Positions 1-5,988 of a DNA stretch of 6,405 nt are shown in pieces. The translations under genes and the position numbers were made by a program. The DNA is taken from NCBI GenBank assembly GCA_900552365.1, contig URZP01000075.1:1-6405 (forward strand), read 5' to 3'. The number at the start of each line of letters is the position of its first letter. Position 1 is the first letter of the stretch. The notes below the pieces were generated by a model. That model did no database searches and was not told the origin of the DNA. It saw only the letters and a list, made by a program, of their open reading frames with translations. The DNA is from an uncultured Coriobacteriaceae bacterium (lineage in GTDB: Bacteria; Actinomycetota; Coriobacteriia; Coriobacteriales; Eggerthellaceae).

Positions 1-127
1 CGGGGGGGTGTGAGGGAGTGAATGCCCCTCAATCGACTCGGTAATGCATGCTGCTTATTGATGCTGTTGATAAGGCGGATGATTCGCGATTAGCCATTTT
101 GGGAAAGGGCAATTAAGCTCAATCCTG

Positions 128-193
128 GGCTCTTTGGCTAGGCTCGCGCGTGCGCCTTTAGAAGCGCCGGCGCGAGCCTAGCCAAGTAGAGCC
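128..193. repeat. Long imperfect inverted repeat / hairpin
   Basis: A perfect 16-bp stem pairs 134-149 with 170-185 (arm TTGGCTAGGCTCGCGC). An outer 6-bp stem GGCTCT pairs 128-133 with 188-193 after a 2-base bulge at 186-187, and an inner GCGC pairs 152-155 with 164-167 around an 8-base loop. The structure is very GC-rich and stable. Neither strand carries a T-tract after it, so a classical intrinsic terminator is not supported. It could be a T-less terminator for a gene left of the window, a cruciform-forming site of the integrated element, or a dispersed palindromic repeat. Confidence 0.8.
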
Positions 194-211
194 ACAATGT
201 CAAGGCGAGTG

Positions 212-245
212 ACGTTTGCCATGGGCAAATTATGGGCAAAACGTT
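212..245. repeat. Clustered TGGGCAAA-type repeats, candidate integrase arm sites
   Basis: ATGGGCAAA occurs as a direct repeat at 221-229 and 232-240. A related inverted copy, TTTGCCA, lies at 215-221. The outer parts also form an inverted repeat: ACGTTTGCC at 212-220 against GGGCAAAACGT at 234-244, with one bulged base. Short repeated sites about 90-120 bp from a tRNA-borne attachment core are what arm-type integrase or excisionase binding sites look like. That role is an inference from position; only the repeats are seen directly. Confidence 0.4.
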
Positions 246-331
246 GTGATAGTGCCTGGATTAGACGATATTGAATAGAATTGAAAATGTACTGACCAGG
301 TATAGCGTGCTTAGTAGACCGGTGGTTTTTC

Positions 332-376
332 CTCATAATCCTTTGGTTCTCGGTTCGAGTCCGGGCGGGCCCACCA
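332..376 (+). pseudogene. 3' half of a CAT-anticodon tRNA (tRNA-Met type), candidate att site
   Basis: The segment has exact tRNA 3'-half geometry: anticodon loop CTCATAA (332-338, anticodon CAT at 334-336), 5-nt anticodon 3' stem, 5-nt variable loop, T stem CTCGG / CCGGG around TTCGAGT (354-360), acceptor 3' strand CGGGCCC (366-372), discriminator A (373) and encoded CCA (374-376). The 5' half is absent: the bases before the loop do not pair with TCCTT, and no GGGCCCG acceptor strand or D arm exists about 76 nt upstream. The loop fits elongator tRNA-Met, though initiator Met or the lysidine-modified Ile tRNA also carry CAT. A break at the anticodon loop is typical of tyrosine-recombinase integration into tRNA genes, so this is probably the displaced 3' end at one junction. 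The native terminator right after it suggests the chromosome lies to the right and the element to the left. Confidence 0.8.
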
Positions 377-387
377 AAACAAAACCG

Positions 388-423
388 AAGCCGGTGCGCT
401 TGTCGCATCGGCTTTGCTGTTTT
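388..423 (+). terminator. Rho-independent terminator of the interrupted tRNA
   Basis: An 11-bp stem, AAGCCGGTGCG (388-398) with CGCATCGGCTT (404-414), has one G-T wobble and a 5-base loop, followed by TGCTGTTTTT. It starts 11 bases after the CCA of the tRNA fragment, as expected for the original tRNA transcription unit. It now has no intact tRNA to terminate and may stop readthrough from the left into the HIT gene. Confidence 0.75.
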
Positions 424-521
424 CGGGGGATGGAAAACGAACGGATCGCGTAGCGCCGTGCATTTCGCCGCGCCACCGCAGCCGCTCTTGAAACGCAAGC
501 TAGGCTACGGAAGGAGCCGCC

Positions 522-977
522 ATGATCGACGAGAATTGCGTTTTCTGCAAGATCGCCACCCACGAGATCCCGACCAATAAGGTGTACGAAGACGAGCATG
601 TCATCGCCTTCGATGACATGGAGCCTTTGATGCCCGTGCACACGCTCATCATCCCGAAGCAGCATTACAAAAACGTCGGCGACAACGTTCCCGTTGACGT
701 GCTTGGCCACACCATGGCGGCAGTGAAGAAGGTTGCCGAAATCAAGGGTCTGACCGAGCGCGGCTACCGCTGCCTTATCAACACCGGCGACGATGCAAGT
801 CAAAGCGTCAAGCACTTCCATGTGCATGTCCTGGGCGGCGGCCACATGCCCCGTCCGAATGATCAGGACTGGGGCGAGGCGGCAACCAACGCCGACAAGA
901 TCAACGTCGAAAAGAAGCTGCGCGCGGCCGCCATCGACTACGCCAAGACAATAGCTGCGGAAAAGGCGGAAAAGTAA
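522..977 (+). CDS. HIT family (histidine triad) nucleotide-binding protein
   Basis: This 151-residue protein belongs to the HIT superfamily, most like the HINT branch: cytosolic homodimers that hydrolyse the phosphoramidate bond of purine nucleoside phosphoramidates such as AMP-lysine or AMP-NH2. The triad motif is seen as HFHVHVLGG, with His98, His100 and His102; His100 would be the nucleophile by family analogy. An N-terminal CVFC pair (Cys6, Cys9), with His48 and the first triad His, fits the zinc site found in many bacterial members. The conserved FDDMEPLMPVHTLIIPK stretch (30-46) is typical of the fold. Length is slightly above the usual 110-140 residues because of a charged, Ala/Lys-rich C-terminal tail. 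AAGGAG at 511-516, five bases before the ATG, supports the start. No clear promoter is visible in the 100 bases upstream. The gene stands alone, 222 bases before the transporter genes. The family call is firm; the physiological substrate is unknown. Confidence 0.93.
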   Translation: MIDENCVFCKIATHEIPTNKVYEDEHVIAFDDMEPLMPVHTLIIPKQHYKNVGDNVPVDVLGHTMAAVKKVAEIKGLTERGYRCLINTGDDASQSVKHFHVHVLGGGHMPRPNDQDWGEAATNADKINVEKKLRAAAIDYAKTIAAEKAEK

Positions 978-1081
978 GAAGGGCACCCGTTCAGCCTGTT
1001 GAAACAGCCGTTTGCGGTGACGATTTTCGGGATTCGGCCATTGTTAACCTTCCTGTTACTTTAGTCGATTGGAGTATTTAG

Positions 1082-1110
1082 TAGAATGAGCACACTCCAC
1101 TATCGTGGGG
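1082..1110 (+). promoter_or_regulatory. Possible promoter and leader hairpin of the TRAP genes
   Basis: TAGAAT at 1082-1087 matches the -10 consensus in five of six positions, and the 8-base context AGTAGAAT is identical to that at the tRNA-Val promoter (4545-4552). The matching -35 is poor (TTTAGT at 1060-1065, 16-base spacing). Just downstream, CTCCAC (1095-1100) can pair with GTGGGG (1105-1110) with one wobble, early in a leader of about 100 bases before the receptor gene. Promoter and hairpin are both tentative. Confidence 0.35.
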
Positions 1111-1199
1111 CATTAGCGAACAAACCCTACACGCTGGCCACCATGCTGATTCGATGCGCCTTTCGGCCCACCGATTCGTAGGGAAGGAAGGAGATCATC

Positions 1200-2240
1200 A
1201 TGAACAAGGAAGTAACCAGGCGCGGCTTTGTCGGTCTTGCTGCTGCTACCGGCGCCGCTGTTGTCCTTACCGGTTGCTCGGCCGGCGGTTCCGCAAGCTC
1301 GGGCTCTGCATCTGCTGCTGCTTCGGGCTCTGCATCTGCTGCGGCATCCAAGGGCGGCAACACCTTGCGTTTCGTGACCGGCGGTGAAAGCGGCACCTAC
1401 TACGCTTTCGGTTCCGTCATCGCTCAGCACGCAACCAATAACGCCGGCATCAAGGTAACCGCTCTTGCTGGCAACGGCTCTCAGTCAAACGTCACCGAGC
1501 TCGAGGATGGCAACGCCGACCTCGGCTTCTGCCAGTCCGACGTCATGGCCTACGCCTACAACGGCACCAATCTGTTCGACGGCATGCCTGTCACCTGCTT
1601 CTCCACCGTTGCCTCCCTTTACCAGGAACAGGTCCAGATCGTCACCTGCAACCCCGATATCAAGACCGTTGCCGACCTCAAGGGTAAGAAGGTCTCCGTC
1701 GGCGCTGCCGGTTCGGGCGTGTACTTCAACGCTCTTGACGTCCTGAAGGCTTACGGCCTCACCGAGGCCGACATCAAGGCAACCTACCAGTCCTTCGGCG
1801 ACTCCGCCGACGCTCTGAAGAACGAGCAGATTGACGCTGCGTTCCTCGTCGCCGGCGCTCCCACCACCGCCATCACCGACCTGTCCACCTCTAAGCAGGC
1901 TTACCTTGTTTCCATGGACGCCGAGCACGTGAAGAAGCTCATGGACGATGTTGATTACTACGGTTCCGCCACCATCAAGGCCGGCACCTACGGCGGCATC
2001 GACACCGACACCACCACCGTTGCCGTCAAGGCCGTCGTTCTTGCCAACGACACCGTCGCTGAGGACGACATCTACGCCCTTACCGCCGACATCTTCGACA
2101 ACGCGGCCGATTTGGTTGAGAGCCATGCCAAGTACGCCGAGATCAACGTCGAGGAAGGCGCTTCCATCACTTCCGTTCCGTATCATCCGGGCGCCGCGAA
2201 GTACTTCAAGGAGAAGGGCTTCGACGTCGCAACCAAGTAG
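1200..2240 (+). CDS. TRAP transporter TAXI-family solute receptor, lipoprotein
   Basis: This 346-residue extracytoplasmic receptor binds the substrate and delivers it to the adjacent TRAP permease. The N-terminus has a twin-arginine-like motif TRRGFVG (6-12), a short Ala-rich hydrophobic segment and the lipobox LTGC, so Cys26 should be lipidated and the protein held on the outer face of the membrane, possibly exported folded by Tat. A low-complexity Ser/Ala/Gly linker (27-52) follows. The mature domain has the TAXI hallmarks: LRFVTGGESGTYYAFG (56-71), ELEDGNADLGFCQSD (100-114), QEQVQIVT (142-149), LKGKKVSVGAAGSG (160-173) and IDAAFLVAGAP (211-221). AAGGAG at 1188-1193, six bases before ATG, fixes the start. 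Length is normal for the family. Some family members bind glutamate or other carboxylates; the ligand cannot be read from this sequence. The permease gene follows after 116 bases on the same strand, a typical TAXI-TRAP pair. Confidence 0.93.
   Translation: MNKEVTRRGFVGLAAATGAAVVLTGCSAGGSASSGSASAAASGSASAAASKGGNTLRFVTGGESGTYYAFGSVIAQHATNNAGIKVTALAGNGSQSNVTELEDGNADLGFCQSDVMAYAYNGTNLFDGMPVTCFSTVASLYQEQVQIVTCNPDIKTVADLKGKKVSVGAAGSGVYFNALDVLKAYGLTEADIKATYQSFGDSADALKNEQIDAAFLVAGAPTTAITDLSTSKQAYLVSMDAEHVKKLMDDVDYYGSATIKAGTYGGIDTDTTTVAVKAVVLANDTVAEDDIYALTADIFDNAADLVESHAKYAEINVEEGASITSVPYHPGAAKYFKEKGFDVATK
1299..1346 (+). repeat. 24-bp tandem repeat in the lipoprotein linker
   Basis: Two adjacent 24-base units (1299-1322 and 1323-1346) begin identically with TCGGGCTCTGCATCTGCTGC and differ only in their last bases. 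They encode the octapeptide SGSASAAA twice (residues 34-41 and 42-49). The unit extends the flexible tether between lipidated Cys26 and the binding domain. Such in-frame repeats can change copy number by slippage without breaking the frame. Confidence 0.85.
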
Positions 2241-2248
2241 CACGTCGT

Positions 2249-2278
2249 TTGTTCGCAACGGGCGCTTTGCGCTACAAT
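2249..2278 (+). promoter_or_regulatory. Possible internal promoter before the permease gene
   Basis: TACAAT at 2273-2278 matches five of six -10 bases. TTGTTC at 2249-2254, 18 bases upstream, matches only half of the -35 consensus. It lies directly after the receptor stop codon and could give the permease its own transcript. Evidence is weak to moderate, because the -10 alone drives the call. Confidence 0.35.
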
Positions 2279-2297
2279 TGATGTTTCAAACGAATTT

Positions 2298-2331
2298 GGA
2301 AACCGCAGTGGAAATGCCCGCTGCGGTTTCC
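2298..2331 (+). repeat. Perfect 11-bp hairpin between receptor and permease genes
   Basis: GGAAACCGCAG (2298-2308) pairs perfectly with CTGCGGTTTCC (2321-2331) around a 12-base loop. No T-tract follows, so it is not a full intrinsic terminator. In transporter operons where the receptor is needed in excess, such hairpins often stabilise the upstream mRNA end or attenuate readthrough. That role is inferred from the position, 57 bases after the receptor stop and 12 bases before the permease ribosome-binding site. Confidence 0.75.
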
Positions 2332-2343
2332 GTGGCAAATGCC

Positions 2344-2359
2344 AGGAGGTTAGACATTG
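2344..2359 (+). promoter_or_regulatory. Strong ribosome-binding site defining a TTG start
   Basis: AGGAGGT at 2344-2350 is a near-perfect Shine-Dalgarno sequence, six bases before TTG at 2357-2359. The first in-frame ATG (2375-2377) is 24 bases from the site, too far, so translation most likely starts at TTG. Confidence 0.8.
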
Positions 2360-4486
2360 CCGTTTTTTAAGAAAATGTCGGCAGCCGAAGAAGCGGCTGC
2401 AAGAAAAGCAGAACAGCAAATCGAAGCGGAAGCTGACGCAGGTCTTGCACGCGAGGCCTCGGGTCATGCCACCATCTCGGCGCATGTTGCGGAACAACCT
2501 GATTCCGACGTTAATGTAGACGAGGTCATGCGTAAGTACGACATCGAGTCGAACACGCGCATCTGGGAAGGCCATCCCAAGACCGTCATCTCCATTCTTC
2601 TGGCCGCCTTCTCGGTCTACTGCATCGGAATGACGTTGTTCTCCACGTTCTTGCCCGAAACCAAGCTGGCTATGTTCGTGGGCTTCGTCGTCATCATCGG
2701 CTTCGTCTTGTACCCCGCAAGCAAGAAGCATGTGCGCGTCAACCACATGCCGTGGTACGACATCGTGCTTATGGTTGTGGGTGCCGGCTGCTTCTTCTAT
2801 TTCGCCATCAACGCCGTTGACATCGTTCGTTTGGCTACGCGCATCCAGCCCATTCACGTGGTGCTGGGTGTTGTCGGCATCCTGGTGCTTATGGAGCTCT
2901 GCCGTCGTTGCGTCGGCATTCCTATTCTGGTGGTTGTTGGATGTCTTATCATCTACACGTTCTACAACCAGTTCTCGTTCGGCGCCGACTTCTACAAGGC
3001 TCTCCGCAACGTCGTCTACAAGTTGTTCTACACCACGTCGGGCGTCATAGGCACGCCGGTGAATGTCTGTTACACGTACATCGTGTTGTTCATCATCTTC
3101 GGTGCGTTCTTGGAGCGCACGGGCATTGCGGCCTTCTTCATCTCGCTGGCTAACCGCATCGCCGGTTGGTCGTCGGGCGGTGCCGCAAAGGTGTCCGTCA
3201 TCGCCTCTGCATTGTGCGGCATGGTTTCCGGCTCGTCGGTTGGCAATACCGTTACCACCGGTTCGGTCACCATTCCCATGATGAAGAAGACGGGCTACAA
3301 GCCCGAGTTCGCGGGTGCTGTCGAAGCGGCCTCGTCAACGGGCGGCCAGATCATGCCTCCTATCATGGGCGCTGCGGCGTTCCTTATGGCCGAGTATATG
3401 GGCATCCCGTACATCGAGGTTGCCGCCATGGCCATCATCCCTGCGCTTCTGTACTTCACGGGCATCTTCATCACCGTTCACCTCGAGGCTAAGAAGCTCG
3501 ACCTGAAGGGCATCCCGCGCGATCAGCTTCCTCGCATTTCGTACCTGGTGAAGAACAGCTACCTTATCCTGCCGCTGGTTTTGTTGGTCTGGCTGGTTTC
3601 CACGGGTGCTCGCACCATGGCTTACTCGGCCGCCATCTCCATTCTGGGTGCGTTCATCGTTGGTGTCATCAACTTCTTCATCACCGAGGTTCGTTCGCGT
3701 GAAGAGGGCGAAACCGTCGCTCAGGTTGCGAAGAAGGTTCTGTTCGTTGCCCTTACCATGGCGTTCGAGTCCTTCCAGGCCGGTGCTCGCAGCTGCGTTT
3801 CCGTTGCTGTTGCTTGCGCCATGGCCGGTATGATCGCTGGCTGCATCACCGTTACCGGTCTTGCTTCCACGCTCATCAACTTCATCGTCAACTTCGCCGG
3901 CGACGCCACCATGCTTGGCCTGGTTCTTACCATGCTCACCTGCATCGTCCTGGGCATGGGCGTTCCCACCACCGCCAACTACTGCATCATGGCCGCAACC
4001 ACGGCGCCCATCCTTATCCAGCTGGGTATCCCGGTTGTCGCCGCTCACTTCTTCGTGTTCTACTTCGGCATCGTCGCCGACATCACGCCGCCGGTTGCAT
4101 TGGCCGCGTACGCAGGCTCGGCAATCGCCCATTCCGACCCCATGAAGACGGGCCTGAATGCCGCCAAGCTTGCAATCGCCGCGTTCATCGTCCCGTACAT
4201 CCTGGCCTTCAACCCGGTTATGGTGCTGCAGGGTTCGTTCACGGCAATCGATCTTGGTGTTGTCATCATCACCTCCATCGTGGGCCTGTACGGCATTGCA
4301 GTAGCCTTGAACGGCACGGTGTTCACCAAGGTCAACCCGCTGTTCCGCATCGCTTTTGCTGCCGGCGGTTTGTGCATGATGATCCCCGAGCCTGTTTCCG
4401 ACATCGTGGGCGTCGGTTTGGTCATCGGTCTTTCCGTTGTCCAGTACCTTCTTGCTAAGAAGAGGAAGGCTGCTGCAGCGGCATAG
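2357..4486 (+). CDS. TRAP transporter fused permease (DctQM-type, TAXI partner)
   Basis: This 709-residue inner-membrane protein fuses the small (DctQ-like) and large (DctM-like) TRAP subunits, as is usual for TAXI systems, and imports the receptor-bound solute using an ion gradient. A charged cytosolic N-terminus (1-75), rich in Glu/Ala, precedes the first membrane segments: about 76-97, 104-120, 135-152 and 166-180 form the Q-like part. The M-like part carries family motifs GAFLERTG (249-256), SGSSVGNTVTTG (291-302), SSTGGQIMPPIMG (326-338), LGMGVPTTANY (532-542) and DITPPVALAAYAGSAIA (575-591). The Gly/Ser/Thr/Pro-rich pairs near 291-338 and 532-591 resemble the two helical-hairpin and clamshell regions that form the sodium and substrate sites in known TRAP structures. 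Several further hydrophobic segments end at a KKRK-Ala tail. The TTG start is backed by AGGAGGT. It follows the receptor gene on the same strand; no canonical terminator is seen before tRNA-Val. Family assignment is firm, substrate unknown. Confidence 0.94.
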   Translation: MPFFKKMSAAEEAAARKAEQQIEAEADAGLAREASGHATISAHVAEQPDSDVNVDEVMRKYDIESNTRIWEGHPKTVISILLAAFSVYCIGMTLFSTFLPETKLAMFVGFVVIIGFVLYPASKKHVRVNHMPWYDIVLMVVGAGCFFYFAINAVDIVRLATRIQPIHVVLGVVGILVLMELCRRCVGIPILVVVGCLIIYTFYNQFSFGADFYKALRNVVYKLFYTTSGVIGTPVNVCYTYIVLFIIFGAFLERTGIAAFFISLANRIAGWSSGGAAKVSVIASALCGMVSGSSVGNTVTTGSVTIPMMKKTGYKPEFAGAVEAASSTGGQIMPPIMGAAAFLMAEYMGIPYIEVAAMAIIPALLYFTGIFITVHLEAKKLDLKGIPRDQLPRISYLVKNSYLILPLVLLVWLVSTGARTMAYSAAISILGAFIVGVINFFITEVRSREEGETVAQVAKKVLFVALTMAFESFQAGARSCVSVAVACAMAGMIAGCITVTGLASTLINFIVNFAGDATMLGLVLTMLTCIVLGMGVPTTANYCIMAATTAPILIQLGIPVVAAHFFVFYFGIVADITPPVALAAYAGSAIAHSDPMKTGLNAAKLAIAAFIVPYILAFNPVMVLQGSFTAIDLGVVIITSIVGLYGIAVALNGTVFTKVNPLFRIAFAAGGLCMMIPEPVSDIVGVGLVIGLSVVQYLLAKKRKAAAAA

Positions 4487-4523
4487 GCTTGCGCAGGTTT
4501 TGCGAAGGCTTCTGGTCGTTCGC

Positions 4524-4552
4524 TTGCCAACATCGGCATGGGCAAGTAGAAT
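4524..4552 (+). promoter_or_regulatory. Promoter of tRNA-Val
   Basis: TTGCCA (4524-4529) and TAGAAT (4547-4552), separated by exactly 17 bases, each match the sigma-70 consensus in five of six positions. The -10 ends 14 bases before the mature tRNA 5' end, fitting a short primary transcript. The promoter sits 37 bases after the permease stop codon. Confidence 0.75.
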
Positions 4553-4566
4553 ACACAGAGTTATTT

Positions 4567-4641
4567 GGTCGCTTGGCTCAGCGGGAGAGCATCGCCTTCA
4601 CACGGCGGGGGTCACAGGTTCAAATCCTGTAGCGACCACCA
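4567..4641 (+). tRNA. tRNA-Val (anticodon CAC)
   Basis: A complete cloverleaf with encoded CCA. The acceptor GGTCGCT (4567-4573) pairs fully with AGCGACC (4631-4637), the discriminator is A, and CCA is at 4639-4641. The D arm is GCTCAGCGGGAGAGC. The anticodon stem TCGCC/GGCGG holds loop TTCACAC, giving anticodon CAC at 4599-4601, which reads GUG codons. The T stem ACAGG/CCTGT encloses TTCAAAT. The gene has its own promoter and a strong terminator, so it is a single-tRNA unit. Confidence 0.96.
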
Positions 4642-4651
4642 TGAACTTACA

Positions 4652-4680
4652 GGCCAGGGGCTTTTGCCTCTGGCCTTTTT
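4652..4680 (+). terminator. Rho-independent terminator of tRNA-Val
   Basis: A 10-bp stem, GGCCAGGGGC (4652-4661) with GCCTCTGGCC (4666-4675), has one wobble and a TTTT loop and is followed directly by TTTTT (4676-4680). It starts 11 bases after the tRNA CCA. This is a textbook intrinsic terminator and would also end readthrough from the TRAP genes. Confidence 0.92.
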
Positions 4681-4728
4681 CATCGTCAAAGCGAAACAGC
4701 CAGATGAATTCAGGGGAAGCGGCTGAAG

Positions 4729-4749
4729 AACCGTTATACTTGAACGGTT
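4729..4749 (+). promoter_or_regulatory. Candidate trpS promoter with overlapping inverted repeat
   Basis: TATACT (4735-4740) is a good -10 box (five of six matches) about 40 bases before the trpS start. No convincing -35 lies at normal spacing. The -10 sits inside an inverted repeat, AACCGT (4729-4734) and ACGGTT (4744-4749) with a 9-base centre, a layout that could let a regulator block the promoter. The promoter is moderately supported; the operator idea is speculative. Confidence 0.45.
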
Positions 4750-4780
4750 GCACCAGTTACACCTAGAACGAGAGATGGTT

Positions 4781-5833
4781 ATGGCTGAATTTTCCGATAC
4801 CTTCCTTGCAAGCAAGAACCGCTCCGACGAGATCCGCGCCGATCTTGCCGTTCATCCCGAGAAGTACACCATGCTCACCGGCGACCGCCCCACGGGTCGT
4901 CTGCATTTGGGCCATTATTTCGGCAGCATCCTTCATCGCGTTGAGTACCAGAACATGGGCATCAACTGCTATGTTTTGATCGCCGATTATCAGGTTATCA
5001 CCGACCGCGACACCACCGAGCACATCCAGGACAACGTCTATAACATGGTGCTCGACTATATGGCGGCCGGCATCGACCCCGAGAAAACCCCGATCTTCAC
5101 GCACTCCGCCGTTCCGGCGCTCAATCAGCTCATGCTTCCGTTCCTTTCGCTGGTTTCCGAATCCGAGCTTCAGCGTAACCCCACCGTTAAGGCCGAGCAG
5201 CAGGCTTCCGGTCATGCGCTTACCGGCCTTCTGCTGACGTATCCTGTGCATCAGGCTTGCGACATCCTGTTCTGCAAGGGCAACATCGTGCCCGTAGGCA
5301 AGGACCAGCTGCCGCATATCGAGCTCACGCGTCAGATCGCTCGCCGATTCAACGAGCGCTACGGTCAGGTGTTCCCCGAGCCCGACGGAATCCTTTCCGA
5401 CGCCATCGAGATCCCCGGTCTTGACGGCCGCAAGATGTCCAAGAGCTACGGCAACTCCATCATGCTTTCGGCAACTGCCGAAGAGACGGCCAAGCTTATC
5501 AAGAAGTCCAAGACCGACTCCGATCGCTTCATCACCTTCGATAAGGAAAACCGCCCTGGCGTTTCTGCCTTGCTTACCACCGCAGCGCTCTGCACCGGCA
5601 GGACCGAGGTCGAAATCGCCGAGGAAATTGGCAACGATGGTTCCGGCGCTTTGAAGAAATATGTCACCCAGGCGGTGAATGAGTTCATGGCTCCGCATCG
5701 TGCTCGCCGTGAGGAGCTTGCTCAGGATATGGACCACGTCAAGGAAGTTCTGCACGAGGGCAACAAGCGCATGAACGAGATCGCTAACGAGACGCTTGGT
5801 GAGGTCTTCGAGGCAATGGGGATGGTTTACTAG
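4781..5833 (+). CDS. trpS: Tryptophanyl-tRNA synthetase
   Basis: Class Ic aminoacyl-tRNA synthetase that charges tRNA-Trp with tryptophan using ATP, in the cytosol as a homodimer. With the start at 4781 the product is 350 residues, normal for bacterial TrpRS. The Rossmann-fold signature is seen as GDRPTGRLHLGHYFGS (34-49), with HLGH (42-45) as the HIGH box. GLDGRKMSKSYGNS (213-226) contains the KMSKS loop at 218-222. The YPVHQACDILF stretch (154-164) and VGKDQLPHIELTRQIARRF (172-190) are also characteristic. The start is uncertain among ATG 4781 (preferred; GAGAG 6 bases upstream), ATG 4775 and an upstream TTG at 4748 that falls in the promoter inverted repeat and has no ribosome-binding site. 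The gene lies between tRNA-Val and tRNA-Asn on the same strand. No T-box or clear leader peptide is visible in the short 5' region, and no clean terminator follows it. Confidence 0.96.
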   Translation: MAEFSDTFLASKNRSDEIRADLAVHPEKYTMLTGDRPTGRLHLGHYFGSILHRVEYQNMGINCYVLIADYQVITDRDTTEHIQDNVYNMVLDYMAAGIDPEKTPIFTHSAVPALNQLMLPFLSLVSESELQRNPTVKAEQQASGHALTGLLLTYPVHQACDILFCKGNIVPVGKDQLPHIELTRQIARRFNERYGQVFPEPDGILSDAIEIPGLDGRKMSKSYGNSIMLSATAEETAKLIKKSKTDSDRFITFDKENRPGVSALLTTAALCTGRTEVEIAEEIGNDGSGALKKYVTQAVNEFMAPHRARREELAQDMDHVKEVLHEGNKRMNEIANETLGEVFEAMGMVY

Positions 5834-5988
5834 CCGTTTCCGCCAGGGTAGGGCGCTCGAGGTGCTGAACGAATGCGTTTGCATCGACTGGCGTGCGTTG
5901 CTTGCGCCTCTGCGCTTTCGTTTTCGCGAAGGTGGCGGTACTTGCGTGCGATGTCAATTGTGAATTTCACGTGAGCGAAAATTACCCC

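Larger units (their letters stand above)
1..331. other. Gene-free region, likely end of an integrated element
   Basis: No reading frame here is convincing. The first 120 bases have early stops in all forward frames, and the longest reverse frames either stop quickly or run across the tRNA fragment and give only spurious peptides. The region holds a long hairpin (128-193) and a cluster of short repeats (212-245), described separately. Because it lies on the 5' side of a tRNA 3' fragment that has no 5' half, I infer that it is the terminal non-coding part of an integrated element rather than native chromosome. The element's genes, including any integrase, would lie upstream of the window. Confidence 0.5.

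Noticed and set aside
301..376. Intact tRNA ending at 376
   Set aside because: The 5' bases (TATAGCG) cannot pair with the acceptor CGGGCCC, there is no D arm, and the anticodon stem lacks its 5' strand; only the 3' half is real.
178..498. Reverse-strand 106-residue reading frame across the tRNA fragment
   Set aside because: It reads through the tRNA fragment and terminator; the peptide stretch ARTRTENQR is a well-known artefact of translating tRNA 3' ends, and there is no ribosome-binding site or domain.
333..986. Reverse-strand 217-residue frame ending in GPPGLEPRTKGL
   Set aside because: It lies antisense to the HIT gene, and its end is another standard artefact of antisense tRNA translation. 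The forward frame has the HIT motif and a good ribosome-binding site.
985..1040. Terminator after the HIT gene
   Set aside because: CTGTT-GA-AACAG has a two-base loop and no following T-run, so a functional terminator is not supported.
4748..4780. Upstream TTG start of trpS adding 11 residues
   Set aside because: No Shine-Dalgarno sequence before it, it overlaps the promoter inverted repeat, and the product would exceed the conserved N-terminus.
4763..5884. Long reverse-strand frame (373 residues) opposite trpS
   Set aside because: Antisense shadow of a clearly recognised trpS; the biased codon use of the forward gene keeps the reverse frame open.
5834..5988. Terminator or small gene after trpS
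   Set aside because: Only weak stems, such as CTTTCG/CGAAGG (5915-5932), without a T-tract, and no open frame with a ribosome-binding site.
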